In this document: in pieces, positions 1 through 9,165 of the stretch
Numbering within the stretch: the stretch's first letter is position 1
How the letters are laid out: every line of letters begins with the position of its first letter
Assembly (NCBI RefSeq): GCF_000814845.2
Contig: NZ_CP010431.2
Span: 558,001-622,000 of the forward strand
Length of the DNA: 64,000 nt
Origin: Pandoraea sputorum
Lineage (GTDB): Bacteria; Pseudomonadota; Gammaproteobacteria; Burkholderiales; Burkholderiaceae
Direction: 5' to 3'
Position numbers and translations under genes: made by a program
The notes under the pieces: generated by a model
The model's database searches: none
Told to the model about the DNA's origin: nothing
The model's input: the letters and a program-made list of their open reading frames with translations, nothing else

Positions 1-259
1 TCATGCCCGGCATGCCACAGATTACGAGGTCATTCGGTTGTCGCCCGTGAGCCTTGTGGTCGAGCAACGTTCAGCACAGAGGTTGACGCAGTTCGAGTTC
101 AATCCCCGCTGGGTACGCATCGACATCGAAAAGCCGCCGCGAACGCGCATCGTCTTGCGCTCGGGTAGCCGCTCGGTCAGTGTCGGTGCCTATCTTGCGC
201 CGCATCGCCGCGAAACGTTTGCGCGCGAGCTGCGCCGTTGTCTTGCCCAACAGGCCTGA
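1..259 (+). CDS. DUF2244 family protein, C-terminal part (cut by window start)
   Basis: The reading frame is open from the first full codon at position 2 to the TGA at 257-259, so only the last 85 or so residues are seen. The visible part contains an RWVRIDIE segment and ends in a LAPHRRETFARELRRCL segment, a pattern I associate with DUF2244 proteins, which typically have two N-terminal membrane helices (outside this window). In Burkholderiales such a gene commonly precedes coxB. It ends 43 bases before coxB on the same strand, so it may share the cox transcript. Function is unknown; the link to oxidase assembly is only by position. Confidence 0.7.
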   Translation, partial: HARHATDYEVIRLSPVSLVVEQRSAQRLTQFEFNPRWVRIDIEKPPRTRIVLRSGSRSVSVGAYLAPHRRETFARELRRCLAQQA

Positions 260-302
260 GAGAGATGGAGACGATCTCGGGCGACCGCCAGGGAGGATTT
301 GG

Positions 303-1532
303 ATGGTAATTTTGGGTAAGGAAGCTATGAAAAAAACGAAACACGCCTTGGCGGCTTTCCTTGCGGGCGCTTCACTGCTCGCCGGCGCTCCGGCCATCGC
401 GGCGGGAGTCGCGGATATGCCGGGTGGGCCGGCCGTCAACGAGCTCAACTTCCAGCCGCCGGTCACGAAGCTTGCGGAGGAGCTTCACAGCCTGCACACC
501 ATGATGCTGATCATCTGTCTGGTGATCTTCATCGCTGTGTTCGGCGTGATGTTCTACTCGATCATCAAGCACCGCAAATCCAAAGGCCATCAGCCTGCGA
601 ATTTCCATGAAAGCACCACGGTCGAGGTGATCTGGACGGTCGTGCCGTTCATCATCGTGATTCTGATGGCGTTGCCCGCCACGAAGACCGTCGTGGCCAT
701 GAAGGACACCACCAACGCCGACATCACCATCAAGGTGACGGGTTATCAGTGGAAGTGGGGCTACGACTACCTGAAGGGCGAAGGCGAGGGCATCAAGTTC
801 CTCTCGACACTCACCACGCCGCGCAGCCAGATCGACGGCACCGAGCCGAAGAGCAACACGTACTTGCAGGAAGTCGATAACCCGATGGTCGTACCGGTCA
901 ACAAGAAGGTGCGTCTGATCACTACGGCCAACGACGTTATCCACTCGTTCTACGTGCCTGCCTTCGGTATCAAGCAGGACGCCATCCCGGGCTTCGTGCG
1001 CGACACCTGGTTCAAGGCGGAGAAGGTCGGCGAGTACCGTGGCTTCTGTACCGAGCTGTGCGGTAAGGAACACGCGTTCATGCCGGTCGTGGTGAAGGTT
1101 GTTTCGGAAGACGATTACAACAAGTGGGTCGACACGCAGAAGAAGCAGATGGCGGCCTCGGCAGACGATCCGAACAAGACCTACACCGTGCAGGAACTGA
1201 TGGAGCGCGGCCAGAAGGTCTACGCCTCGAATTGCGCTGTGTGCCACCAGCCGAACGGCAAGGGCGGCGGTGCGTTCCCGGCGCTCGATGGCGGCAAGAT
1301 CGTGACGGGCCCGGTGGCCGATCACATCAGCATCGTGCTGCATGGCAAGAATGCGATGCCGAACTGGTCGCATCTGAACGATGTGGAGCTTGCGGCCGTC
1401 ATCACGTTCGAGCGCAACTCGTGGAGCAACAAGACCGGCGACGTGATTCAGCCGGCACAGGTGCGCGAAGCACGCGGCAACAAGTCGGCGAATGCCGCCG
1501 GTGCCGCGGCCGACGCAGCGAAGAACAGTTAA
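303..1532 (+). CDS. coxB: Cytochrome c oxidase subunit II with fused C-terminal cytochrome c domain
   Basis: Subunit II of the proton-pumping terminal oxidase; it takes electrons from cytochrome c through the CuA centre. Visible features are a signal peptide, two membrane helices (about residues 66-89 and 108-128), the CuA ligand block GFCTELCGKEHAFM (about 247-260) with an upstream His in VIHSF, and a C-terminal heme c motif CAVCH (about 311-315). The heme domain makes this a caa3-type subunit. I chose ATG 303 because GGGAGG lies six bases upstream; ATG 327 (MKKTKH) is a plausible alternative. It is first in the coxB-coxA-ctaG-coxC series, with coxA starting 34 bases downstream. Confidence 0.95.
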   Translation: MVILGKEAMKKTKHALAAFLAGASLLAGAPAIAAGVADMPGGPAVNELNFQPPVTKLAEELHSLHTMMLIICLVIFIAVFGVMFYSIIKHRKSKGHQPANFHESTTVEVIWTVVPFIIVILMALPATKTVVAMKDTTNADITIKVTGYQWKWGYDYLKGEGEGIKFLSTLTTPRSQIDGTEPKSNTYLQEVDNPMVVPVNKKVRLITTANDVIHSFYVPAFGIKQDAIPGFVRDTWFKAEKVGEYRGFCTELCGKEHAFMPVVVKVVSEDDYNKWVDTQKKQMAASADDPNKTYTVQELMERGQKVYASNCAVCHQPNGKGGGAFPALDGGKIVTGPVADHISIVLHGKNAMPNWSHLNDVELAAVITFERNSWSNKTGDVIQPAQVREARGNKSANAAGAAADAAKNS

Positions 1533-1566
1533 GTCGTTCGACCAGTTCGAAGCAAGGAGATTGGGT

Positions 1567-3159
1567 ATGAGTTCCATCGCTCACGATCACGTGGCGGGTC
1601 ACGACGATCACGCGCACGACCATCCGCACGGATGGCGTCGCTGGCTGTTCGCGACGAATCACAAGGACATCGGCACGTTGTACATGATCTTCTCGTTCGT
1701 CATGCTGCTCTCGGGCGGCGTGATGGCGTTGATGATCCGTGCGGAATTGTTCGAACCGGGCCTGCAGTTCATTCGTCCGGAGTTCTTCAACCAGCTCACC
1801 ACCATGCACGGGCTGGTGATGATTTTCGGCGCGATCATGCCGGCGTTCGTGGGATTCGCGAACTGGATGATCCCGCTGCAAATCGGCGCGTCGGATATGG
1901 CGTTCGCGCGCATGAACAACTTCAGCTTCTGGCTGCTGCCGGTGGGTGGTCTGCTGCTGATCTCGTCGTTCCTCGTGCCGGGCGGTGCGACCGCTGCAGG
2001 CTGGACGATGTACGCACCGCTGTCAGTGCAGATGGGGCCGGGCCAGGATCTGGCGATCTTCGGGGCGCACATCTTGGGCGCGTCGTCGATCATGGGCGCC
2101 ATCAACATCATCGTCACGATTCTGAACATGCGCGCACCGGGCATGACGCTGATGAAGATGCCGATGTTCGTGTGGACGTGGCTCATCACCGCCTACCTGC
2201 TCATCGCCGTGATGCCGGTGCTTGCCGGTGCGATCACGATGCTGCTCACGGACCGTCACTTCGGTACGTCGTTCTTCAACGCAGCGGGCGGCGGCGACCC
2301 GGTCATGTATCAGCACATCTTCTGGTTCTTCGGACACCCGGAGGTGTACATCATGATTCTGCCGGCGTTCGGGATCGTGTCGCAGGTGATTCCGGCGTTC
2401 TCGCGCAAGCCGTTGTTCGGCTATAGCTCGATGGTGTATGCCACGGCGTCGATTGCGATTCTGTCGTTCATGGTGTGGGCGCACCACATGTTCGTGACGG
2501 GCATGCCGGTCACTGGCCAACTGTTCTTTATGTACGCGACGATGCTGATCTCCGTGCCCACGGGCGTGAAGGTCTTCAACTGGGTCGCCACGATGTGGAA
2601 GGGCTCGCTCACGTTCGAGACGCCGATGCTCTTCTCCGTCGGCTTCCTCTTCGTGTTCACGATGGGCGGCTTTACGGGCCTGATTCTCTCGCTCGCCCCG
2701 CTCGACATTCAGATGCACGGCACTTACTACGTGGTGGCGCACTTCCACTACGTGTTAGTGGCCGGCTCGCTCTTCGCACTATTCGCCGGGTTCTATTACT
2801 GGGTGCCGAAGTGGACGGGCCACATGTACAACGAGTGGCGCGGCAAGTTCCACTTCTGGGGCTCGCTCATCACGTTCAACGTGACGTTCTTCCCCATGCA
2901 CTTCCTGGGGCTGGCGGGCATGCCGCGTCGCTATGCCGATTACCCGGCGCAGTTCACGGACTTCAATCAGATCGCGACCATCGGCGCGTTCGGCTTCGGC
3001 CTGATGCAGGTGTACTTCCTGTTCTGGGTTGCGATTCCGACGTGGCGTGGCGGTAAGGCGGCCGAAGCCAAGCCGTGGGATGGCGCGCAAGGGCTGGAGT
3101 GGACCGTGCCGAGTCCGGCGCCGTTCCACACGTTCGAGACGCCGCCGAAGGTGCATTGA
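1567..3159 (+). CDS. coxA: Cytochrome c oxidase subunit I
   Basis: Catalytic heme-copper subunit of 530 residues, the usual size, with about 12 membrane helices. Diagnostic ligands are present: the first low-spin heme His in TTMHGLVMIF, the cross-linked His-Tyr pair and proton-channel Glu in GHPEVY, the CuB His pair in WAHHMF, and the HFHYVL motif holding the high-spin and second low-spin heme ligands. The N-terminus is His/Asp rich before the first helix. ATG 1567 has AAGGAGA six bases upstream. It is immediately followed by the small assembly peptide gene and ctaG, which supplies its copper. Confidence 0.97.
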   Translation: MSSIAHDHVAGHDDHAHDHPHGWRRWLFATNHKDIGTLYMIFSFVMLLSGGVMALMIRAELFEPGLQFIRPEFFNQLTTMHGLVMIFGAIMPAFVGFANWMIPLQIGASDMAFARMNNFSFWLLPVGGLLLISSFLVPGGATAAGWTMYAPLSVQMGPGQDLAIFGAHILGASSIMGAINIIVTILNMRAPGMTLMKMPMFVWTWLITAYLLIAVMPVLAGAITMLLTDRHFGTSFFNAAGGGDPVMYQHIFWFFGHPEVYIMILPAFGIVSQVIPAFSRKPLFGYSSMVYATASIAILSFMVWAHHMFVTGMPVTGQLFFMYATMLISVPTGVKVFNWVATMWKGSLTFETPMLFSVGFLFVFTMGGFTGLILSLAPLDIQMHGTYYVVAHFHYVLVAGSLFALFAGFYYWVPKWTGHMYNEWRGKFHFWGSLITFNVTFFPMHFLGLAGMPRRYADYPAQFTDFNQIATIGAFGFGLMQVYFLFWVAIPTWRGGKAAEAKPWDGAQGLEWTVPSPAPFHTFETPPKVH

Positions 3160-3161
3160 AC

Positions 3162-3281
3162 ATGGCACTCAGTCCTGAACAGCGGGCGAGGAACCTGCGC
3201 ACCGGGCTGATTCTCGGCTCGGTGGTGCTGGTGTTCTTCATCGGCGTGATGATCAAGACCAAATTGTTAGGCGGTATCTGA
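3162..3281 (+). CDS. Cytochrome oxidase small assembly protein (39 aa)
   Basis: A 39-residue single-helix peptide: a short N-terminus (MALSPEQRARN), one hydrophobic helix around residues 16-31, and a basic tail. Peptides of this kind sit between coxA and ctaG in many Burkholderiales and are annotated as a cytochrome oxidase small assembly protein. The ATG lies two bases after the coxA stop, and its TGA overlaps the ctaG ATG by one base, so translation is probably coupled through all three. A specific role in copper insertion or subunit I stabilisation is inferred from position. Confidence 0.8.
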   Translation: MALSPEQRARNLRTGLILGSVVLVFFIGVMIKTKLLGGI

Positions 3282-3913
3282 TGGCCGGCATGCGACGCCT
3301 CAACGTGCGCACCTTCAGCAAGCTTCTGCTGTTGGTCGCGGTGATGTTCGGATTCGGGTACGCGATGGTGCCGTTCTACCGCGCGTTCTGCGATCTCGTG
3401 GGCATCAACCAGTTGGGCGATCGCACGACCGAGATCAGCGCACGCAATTCGCAGGTCGACGAGAGCCGCACGATCACCGTCGAGTTCGACGCCAATGCGC
3501 AGGGACCGCTGCGCTTCAAACCGGCGAAGAGCAGTCTGACGGTGCACCCGGGTGAGATCGCGACCATCGAATACGAAGTGGCGAATCAGCAACCGCATGA
3601 AGTTCGTGCGCAGGCGATTCCGAGCTACGCACCGGCACAGGCGGCGAGCTACTTCAAGAAGATCGAGTGTTTCTGCTTCACGCAGCAAACGCTCAGGGCC
3701 GGGGAGGCCAAAGAGTTTCCGGTGGTGTTCGTGGTCGACACGAAGCTGCCCAAAGATGTGAATACGATCACGCTGTCCTATACTTTTTTCGATCTCGGCA
3801 AGAACGACGCCAATCAACGTGCGGACGCCCCGACGGGCACCCAGGTTGGAGCGGTGAACGCAGGAGCCGCGGCTGCAGATTCGATAAGGGGAGGCAAGGG
3901 CGGGAATGGATGA
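3281..3913 (+). CDS. ctaG: Cytochrome c oxidase assembly protein CtaG/Cox11
   Basis: Membrane-anchored copper chaperone that builds the CuB site of subunit I. The 210-residue protein has one N-terminal membrane helix (about residues 13-30), a periplasmic beta-sandwich domain, and the copper-binding CFCF motif in IECFCFTQQTL. VPFYRAFCD after the helix is the family signature with the conserved Cys. The start overlaps the preceding stop (TGATG) and the end overlaps the DUF2970 gene by 8 bp, as expected in a tight operon. The C-terminal tail is Ala/Gly rich and probably disordered. Confidence 0.95.
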   Translation: MAGMRRLNVRTFSKLLLLVAVMFGFGYAMVPFYRAFCDLVGINQLGDRTTEISARNSQVDESRTITVEFDANAQGPLRFKPAKSSLTVHPGEIATIEYEVANQQPHEVRAQAIPSYAPAQAASYFKKIECFCFTQQTLRAGEAKEFPVVFVVDTKLPKDVNTITLSYTFFDLGKNDANQRADAPTGTQVGAVNAGAAAADSIRGGKGGNG

Positions 3914-4127
3914 CCTGAAGGAGGCGACCCGGCGCAAGCTGTCTTTCTTCCAGACCATCGGTGCGGTGTTCTGGTCGTTTTTCGGTGTGCGCAAGGGGCG
4001 TGATCACGACCGCGATATGGCACAGCTCAACCCTGTGCATCTGATCGTGGCGGGGTTGATCGGGGGCATCCTGTTCGTCGCGGCGCTGGTGTTTCTGGCG
4101 AAGCTCGCCATCCGGCTCGCGACGTAA
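3906..4127 (+). CDS. DUF2970 family small membrane protein
   Basis: A 73-residue protein with a short charged N-terminus, a SFFGVRKG segment and one C-terminal membrane helix (about residues 46-70). Genes of this family (DUF2970) commonly lie between ctaG and coxC in betaproteobacteria. It starts 8 bp inside ctaG, so the two are likely translated together, and coxC begins 39 bases downstream. The function is unknown; a role in oxidase biogenesis is inferred from consistent neighbourhood only. Confidence 0.8.
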   Translation: MDDLKEATRRKLSFFQTIGAVFWSFFGVRKGRDHDRDMAQLNPVHLIVAGLIGGILFVAALVFLAKLAIRLAT

Positions 4128-4166
4128 TTGGTACAGACAAAGAGAACCAAGCCTGGAGAGATAAGA

Positions 4167-5027
4167 ATGAGTGGTCAACACCAAACGGCGCCGTACTACT
4201 TCGTGCCGGCCCCCTCGCGTCACCCGGTGAGCTGCAGTGTCGGCCTGCTGGTGGTGCTCGGCTCGGCCGCTGCATGGGTCAACGGACAATCGTGGGCACC
4301 GTGGACGGCGCTGGCCGGTCTGCTGTGGGTCCTGTGGGTGCTGCGTAGCTGGTTCGGCGACTCGATTGCCGAGTCCGAGGGCGGCCTGTACAGCAAGCGC
4401 ATCGACGTGTCCTATCGCTGGGGCATGAGCTGGTTCATCTTCTCCGAAGTGATGTTCTTCGCGGCATTCTTCGGCGCGCTGTTTTACGCGCGTACGCTCG
4501 CCATGCCGTGGCTCGGCGATCTCGATAACAAGCTGCTGTGGCCCGACTTCAGCGCCGTGTGGCCGAACACCGGCCCGGCCGGTGTGGTCGACGCGTTCGA
4601 GACGATGGGCCCGTGGCCGATCCCGACGCTCAACACCGCACTGCTGCTGACCTCGGGCGTCACGCTCACGATCTCGCACCACGCACTGCGTGCGAACCAT
4701 CGTGGCAGTGCGATCTTCTGGCTGTTCGCCACCGTCGTGCTCGGCTTCGTGTTCCTCGGCTTCCAGGCGTACGAATATCACCACGCCTACACCGAACTGA
4801 ACCTCAAGCTGACCTCGGGCGTGTACGGATCGACCTTCTTCCTGCTCACGGGCTTCCACGGCTTCCACGTGATGCTGGGCGCGATCATGCTCTCCGTGAT
4901 GCTGGTGCGTTTGATGAAGGGCCACTTCACGCCCGATCATCACTTCGGTTTCGAAGGCGCAGCGTGGTACTGGCACTTTGTGGACGTGGTGTGGCTGGGG
5001 CTGTACGTCGTGGTCTACTGGCTCTGA
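4167..5027 (+). CDS. coxC: Cytochrome c oxidase subunit III
   Basis: Subunit III (286 residues, about seven membrane helices) stabilises the catalytic core and supports proton uptake. Recognisable segments are SWFIFSEVMFFAAFFGALFY, SHHALRANHRG, the TGFHGFHVMLG signature and the C-terminal HFVDVVWLGLYVVVYWL. The N-terminal MSGQHQTAPYYFVP is typical of betaproteobacterial subunit III. ATG 4167 is preceded by GGAGAG with six-base spacing. It is the last gene before the hairpin terminator at 5054-5080, so the structural-subunit part of the cluster probably ends here. Confidence 0.96.
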   Translation: MSGQHQTAPYYFVPAPSRHPVSCSVGLLVVLGSAAAWVNGQSWAPWTALAGLLWVLWVLRSWFGDSIAESEGGLYSKRIDVSYRWGMSWFIFSEVMFFAAFFGALFYARTLAMPWLGDLDNKLLWPDFSAVWPNTGPAGVVDAFETMGPWPIPTLNTALLLTSGVTLTISHHALRANHRGSAIFWLFATVVLGFVFLGFQAYEYHHAYTELNLKLTSGVYGSTFFLLTGFHGFHVMLGAIMLSVMLVRLMKGHFTPDHHFGFEGAAWYWHFVDVVWLGLYVVVYWL

Positions 5028-5053
5028 CGCCGGTACCGAAACATGCTTAGGGG

Positions 5054-5080
5054 ACGCCGCCGGATTCCGGCGGCGTTTCC
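5054..5080 (+). terminator. Rho-independent-like terminator after coxC
   Basis: A perfect 10-bp inverted repeat (5054-5063 with 5067-5076) with a three-base loop, all GC-rich, followed by a short T/C run. It lies 27 bases after the coxC stop. The T tract is weak, so some read-through is possible. Confidence 0.75.
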
Positions 5081-5230
5081 ATTTGATGCGGCCTTATGTC
5101 GCACAGTTAGCGTGATACTGGTAGTGACGGCATTGCGCCACCGGGGTGACTGTCGGCAGAGGTTATTCCGGGTAAAGCAGCGTGGCAGGGATGGGGTGCG
5201 GCGATTTGCCGCAGGAGCCCGGCGCGGGAC

Positions 5231-5434
5231 TCAGTATCGTATGCCCGTGCTGTGAATCCAGCCCATCCAGTTGGCGAACAGGATGAGCAGGAACAGCGTC
5301 ACCGACAGGCCGACGCGCACCATCAGCGATTGCACGGTGCGGTTCGATCGGCCCTTGTCCCGCATCATGAAAAACAATGCGGACGCCAGACTGCCGAGAA
5401 TCAGGACGAAGGCGATGGCAACGATGATGCGCAT
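5231..5434 (-). CDS. Twin transmembrane protein (67 aa)
   Basis: A 67-residue protein with two hydrophobic helices (about residues 2-22 and 43-60) separated by a short basic loop. Genes annotated as twin transmembrane protein occur at this position, between coxC and the SURF1 gene, in related genomes. It runs opposite to the cox genes and ends in a Trp-Gly-Trp containing tail. No catalytic residues are visible. Involvement in oxidase biogenesis is inferred from its conserved place; it must have its own promoter in the short gap before the SURF1 gene. Confidence 0.75.
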   Translation of the reverse strand: MRIIVAIAFVLILGSLASALFFMMRDKGRSNRTVQSLMVRVGLSVTLFLLILFANWMGWIHSTGIRY

Positions 5435-5554
5435 GATCTGTCCGATGACGGGAATTCGTCATTATCGGGCAACGCACACGTGCTGGCACGCTGCAATGCA
5501 GTGTGGACAGCGCGTTTTGCGCAACATCGGGCGGCAGTCGGACAAGGAACTTAC

Positions 5555-6304
5555 GTGTTGAAAACTCTCTTGCGCGGCATGCGGCCTGTGCCGGCCGTGC
5601 TGATACTGCTGGGCGTGATGCTCACCGCCGCACTCGGTGTGTGGCAGTACCAGCGCGCGCAGTTGCGTCTGGCGCGTCAGGCACAGATCGAGCAGGCCGA
5701 GCGCGCGCCGGTCATCGCGCTCGGCGCGCAGGCCTATTCGCTGGACGATGTGAGCCATCGGCGCGTGCGCGTCACGGGCCGGTTCCTGCGCAATCGCGTG
5801 GTGTATCTCGACAACCGTCCACGCAACGAACTGCCCGGCTTCTATGTGGTAATGGCGTTGCAAGTCGCGCCCGATCACGTGGTGCTCGTCAATCGGGGAT
5901 GGTTGCCGCGCGACCTGCGCGACCGCGCGTCGATCATGCCGTATGCGACACCGGCGGGCGATATCACGGTCGAAGGCCTTGCCATGCCCGACCCGTCGCG
6001 CGCCTTTGAACTGGGGCGTGGCGGCTCGGCGGCGGGGCTGTCGATTCGTCAGAATCTCGACGTGGCGGAGTATGCACGTGAGACGTCGCTGCCGCTGCAA
6101 CCGTTCGTCATCATGCAGACGAACGACACGGGCGATCACCTGCTGCGCGACTGGCCGCAACCTGCGAGCGGCGCAGATCGCAACTATGGTTATATGGCGC
6201 AGTGGTTCGGCATGTCGCTGATTCTGGCGCTGCTGGGGCTGCGTTTGGCCTATCGGCGCGGCCGTCGCATGGCGACGACGACAAACAATTTCACGCGGGC
6301 ATAA
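5555..6304 (+). CDS. SURF1 family cytochrome oxidase biogenesis protein
   Basis: SURF1/Shy1 proteins bind heme a and help insert it into subunit I. The 249-residue product has an N-terminal helix, the GVWQYQRAQLRLARQ segment, the VYLDNRPRN and VLVNRGWLPRD motifs of the family, and a C-terminal membrane helix after NYGYMAQWFGMSL, giving the usual two-helix topology with a periplasmic domain between. I chose GTG 5555 because AAGGA lies six bases upstream; TTG 5558 is the alternative. Next gene is 18 bases downstream on the same strand. Confidence 0.9.
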   Translation: MLKTLLRGMRPVPAVLILLGVMLTAALGVWQYQRAQLRLARQAQIEQAERAPVIALGAQAYSLDDVSHRRVRVTGRFLRNRVVYLDNRPRNELPGFYVVMALQVAPDHVVLVNRGWLPRDLRDRASIMPYATPAGDITVEGLAMPDPSRAFELGRGGSAAGLSIRQNLDVAEYARETSLPLQPFVIMQTNDTGDHLLRDWPQPASGADRNYGYMAQWFGMSLILALLGLRLAYRRGRRMATTTNNFTRA

Positions 6305-6322
6305 GACGCGCATAAGGCGAAC

Positions 6323-6955
6323 ATGAGTGCAAATGTGAGTACGGATCGGAGTGGAAGTCCTGCCGTCGACCCGGTGCAACGACGCCGGGCGAGGCGCATG
6401 CTCGTGCTGCTCTTCGTGGTGTGCGCCGCGCCTGCCGTAGCGGCATATCTGATGTATTTCGTTTTCAAGCCGCAGGGCGGGACGTCCGCCTACGGCAAGC
6501 TGATCGAGCCGCAGCGTCCATTGCCGACGCTCGTCGTGCACGACGACGAGACGGGCGAGAACCTGCCGCTGTCGTCGCTCAAGGGCAAATGGCTCATGAT
6601 CAGCGCCGACACGGCCACGTGCGACGAGAATTGCGTCAGCAAGCTGTTTTACATGCGGCAGATCCGCGTCCTGCAGGGCAACGAGCGTACGCGAGTGGAA
6701 ACGCTGTGGCTGGTGACGGACGCCTCGAAGGTGTCGCAACAGATCGACGACGCCTATCCCGATACGCGCCGTCTGCGTGCCGATCCCGTCGCACTCGCCT
6801 CGTGGCTGCCGACGCAGGAGGGCACCGGCCTGCGCGATCACATCTATCTGGTCGACCCGCTGGGTAACCTGATGATGGTGTTTCCGAAGAACGCCGATCC
6901 GGGCAAGATCAAGAGCGACCTGTCGCGACTGCTGAAGTGGTCGGGGACGGGTTGA
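6323..6955 (+). CDS. SCO/thioredoxin-like protein of the cytochrome oxidase cluster
   Basis: A 210-residue membrane-anchored protein with one helix near residues 26-48 and a periplasmic domain of thioredoxin fold. It keeps a Cys-x3-Cys pair (CDENC) in the place where SCO copper chaperones have CPDVC, and a His in RDHIYLVDP near the position of the third SCO ligand. It is much more divergent than the true sco gene at 9291. It may assist CuA site reduction or copper delivery; that is inference from motifs and its place between SURF1 and ctaA. Confidence 0.75.
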   Translation: MSANVSTDRSGSPAVDPVQRRRARRMLVLLFVVCAAPAVAAYLMYFVFKPQGGTSAYGKLIEPQRPLPTLVVHDDETGENLPLSSLKGKWLMISADTATCDENCVSKLFYMRQIRVLQGNERTRVETLWLVTDASKVSQQIDDAYPDTRRLRADPVALASWLPTQEGTGLRDHIYLVDPLGNLMMVFPKNADPGKIKSDLSRLLKWSGTG

Positions 6956-7049
6956 TGGGGTGAGGGAGAGTCCCTCGCACGATGAATGAAACGAATGGCC
7001 CCGGGGCGCACGTGCGCCCCGGACATGTTGAAGAACAGACGTAAAACCG

Positions 7050-8240
7050 ATGCTTTACCTTCTGGAACTAGGCTTCATCGGCCTGTGTATCGCGGTGCTG
7101 CCGCTCGGCTGGGTGCTGCTGCGCCGCGACGCGAACAAATACCGCAAACTGGCCTGGGTGACGACCTTTCTCACGCTCGACCTGATCATGTTCGGGGGCT
7201 TCACGCGCCTGACGGATTCGGGGCTCGGATGTCCCGACTGGCCTGGGTGCTACGGCACGTCGTCGCCGTTCGCCGCGCATGCCGACATCCACGCGGCGCA
7301 GTTGATGCTGCCTAGTGGACCGGTGACCTTCGTCAAGGCGTGGATCGAGATGATCCACCGGTATTTCGCGATGGCCGTCGGCGTACTCATCATCACGCTG
7401 ATGGTGATGGCATGGGTGAAGCGTCGCGAGTTGAAGCAATCGCCGTGGCTGGCCACGTGGCTGCTGGTGCTCGTGTGCGTGCAGGGCGCGTTCGGAGCGT
7501 GGACCGTCACGATGAAGCTGCAACCGGTGATTGTCTCCATCCATTTGATGTTGGCGCTCACTTTGCTCGGATCGCTGGCATGGCTGGCATGCCGCCAGAT
7601 GCCGCTGGCGAGCGTCGCGGCCGACCCCGGGGCGTTGCGCTGGCGCTGGGCGGCGCTGATCGGGCTGGCGTTGCTCGTCTTCCAGATTGCCCTTGGCGGA
7701 TGGGTAAGCACCAACTACGCTGTATTGGCGTGCACTGACTTCCCGACGTGTCAAGGTCAGTGGATTCCGCCGATGGACTTCCATAACGGATTCAAGCTAT
7801 GGCGAGAACTGGGCAAGACGGCGGGTGGCGAGGTGATTCCGATGAATGCGCTCGTGGCGATCCATTGGGTGCACCGGACGTTTGCCGTGGTCGTGGTGGT
7901 GTATCTGGCGTGGCTGGCGAGCCGCCTGCGACGTCATGCCGCGCTCAGAAAGCCCTCGATTCTGGTATTTCTACTGGTTTTCGTGCAATTCGCGACCGGA
8001 TTGTCGAACATCGTTTTCCAATGGCCGCTGCTCAATGCCATCGCCCACAACGGCGGCGCGGCGGTCCTGCTGCTTTTGCTTGTCATGTTAAACTACCGCA
8101 TTCGCGCCGCCCGCTTAGTCGCAGCGGCGCCCATTGCGGCCAGCCTGATAGATCAGGCAGACGTCCCGGCCCGCCAGAAGCCTTTCTCCGCAGCGGAGCC
8201 GGCTGCCGCACCGCTCGGCGCCCCGTCTGGCCCGGCGTAG
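7050..8240 (+). CDS. ctaA: Heme A synthase (COX15/CtaA)
   Basis: Converts heme O to heme A by oxidising the C8 methyl group, supplying the oxidase subunit I cofactor. The 396-residue protein has about eight membrane helices; signature segments are [19 protein letters not shown] with its Cys pair, the helix-embedded His in [30 protein letters not shown], and IHWVHRTFA. The C-terminal tail is Ala/Pro rich. ctaB begins 19 bases after its stop, so the two enzymes of heme A synthesis are probably co-expressed. The ribosome binding site before ATG 7050 is weak. Confidence 0.95.
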   Translation: MLYLLELGFIGLCIAVLPLGWVLLRRDANKYRKLAWVTTFLTLDLIMFGGFTRLTDSGLGCPDWPGCYGTSSPFAAHADIHAAQLMLPSGPVTFVKAWIEMIHRYFAMAVGVLIITLMVMAWVKRRELKQSPWLATWLLVLVCVQGAFGAWTVTMKLQPVIVSIHLMLALTLLGSLAWLACRQMPLASVAADPGALRWRWAALIGLALLVFQIALGGWVSTNYAVLACTDFPTCQGQWIPPMDFHNGFKLWRELGKTAGGEVIPMNALVAIHWVHRTFAVVVVVYLAWLASRLRRHAALRKPSILVFLLVFVQFATGLSNIVFQWPLLNAIAHNGGAAVLLLLLVMLNYRIRAARLVAAAPIAASLIDQADVPARQKPFSAAEPAAAPLGAPSGPA

Positions 8241-8259
8241 CGCATTGCCTTCAGAGTGT

Positions 8260-9165
8260 ATGAAAAGCACGACCCTTCCCCATCCGCCGGCTAGCCGTAT
8301 CGCGCAATACTGGGCGCTGACCAAGCCCCGCGTGACGCAGCTCGCCGTCTTCTGTGCCGTGATCGGCATGTTCCTGTCCACGCGCGGCATGGTGCCGTGG
8401 CAGGTGCTGATCGGCGGCACCATCGGCATCTGGCTGCTCGCCGGATCGGCCTTTGCCGTGAACTGCCTGATCGAGCAACGCGTCGACGCGCTCATGCGTC
8501 GCACTGCGTGGCGTCCGTCGGCACGTGGTGAGATCGCACCGTGGCAGATCATCGTCTTCTCGACGATTCTGGGTGCGGCGGGCATGGTGGTGCTCTATAC
8601 GTTCACGAATCCCCTGACGATGTGGCTGACGCTCGGCACGTTCGTCGGCTACGCGCTCATCTACACCATCATCCTCAAGCCCTCGACGCCGCAGAACATC
8701 GTGATCGGCGGCGCGGCGGGTGCGATGCCCCCGGCCCTCGGCTGGGCTGCTGCGACCGGCGCTGTGCCGGCGGATGCGTGGATTCTGGTGCTCATCATCT
8801 TCGTCTGGACGCCGCCGCACTTCTGGGCGCTCGCGCTTTACCGCCGTCAGGATTACGTGAATTCGGGGCTGCCGATGCTGCCGATCACGCATGGCGAGAA
8901 GTACACGCGTCTGCAGATCCTGCTGTACAGCGTCGTACTGTTTGCCGTGTCGCTGCTGCCGTTCGCGCATCGCATGAGCGGCTATCTGTATCTCGTGTCG
9001 GCGGTCGTGCTCTCGGGCATCTTCCTCGGTTACGCGGTCAAGCTGTGGCGCAAGTATTCCGATGAGCTCTCGCGCTCGATGTTCCGCTATTCGATCGTCT
9101 ACCTCTCGCTGCTGTTCGCGGCGCCGCTGGTCGACCATTACGTGCAGATCTACCTGCTGGGCTGA
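8260..9165 (+). CDS. ctaB: Protoheme IX farnesyltransferase (heme O synthase)
   Basis: Transfers farnesyl to protoheme to form heme O, the substrate of CtaA. The 301-residue UbiA-family membrane protein has about eight or nine helices and the prenyl-diphosphate motif region [19 protein letters not shown], in which a Glu replaces the commonly seen Asp, plus [17 protein letters not shown] and the second motif region [14 protein letters not shown] 8260 gives the family's usual N-terminus ([15 protein letters not shown]); a TTG five codons upstream is possible. The ribosome binding site is poor, so translation may depend on ctaA read-through. Confidence 0.95.
   Translation: MKSTTLPHPPASRIAQYWALTKPRVTQLAVFCAVIGMFLSTRGMVPWQVLIGGTIGIWLLAGSAFAVNCLIEQRVDALMRRTAWRPSARGEIAPWQIIVFSTILGAAGMVVLYTFTNPLTMWLTLGTFVGYALIYTIILKPSTPQNIVIGGAAGAMPPALGWAAATGAVPADAWILVLIIFVWTPPHFWALALYRRQDYVNSGLPMLPITHGEKYTRLQILLYSVVLFAVSLLPFAHRMSGYLYLVSAVVLSGIFLGYAVKLWRKYSDELSRSMFRYSIVYLSLLFAAPLVDHYVQIYLLG

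Noticed and set aside
372..1577. Long open frame on the - strand opposite coxB
   Set aside because: Arg/His-rich translation with no family pattern; it is the antisense of a clear coxB gene, as often happens in high-GC DNA.
5462..6841. 459-codon open frame on the - strand across SURF1 and the SCO-like gene
   Set aside because: Composition (Arg, His, Gln) and lack of a ribosome binding site mark it as a shadow of two recognisable + strand genes.
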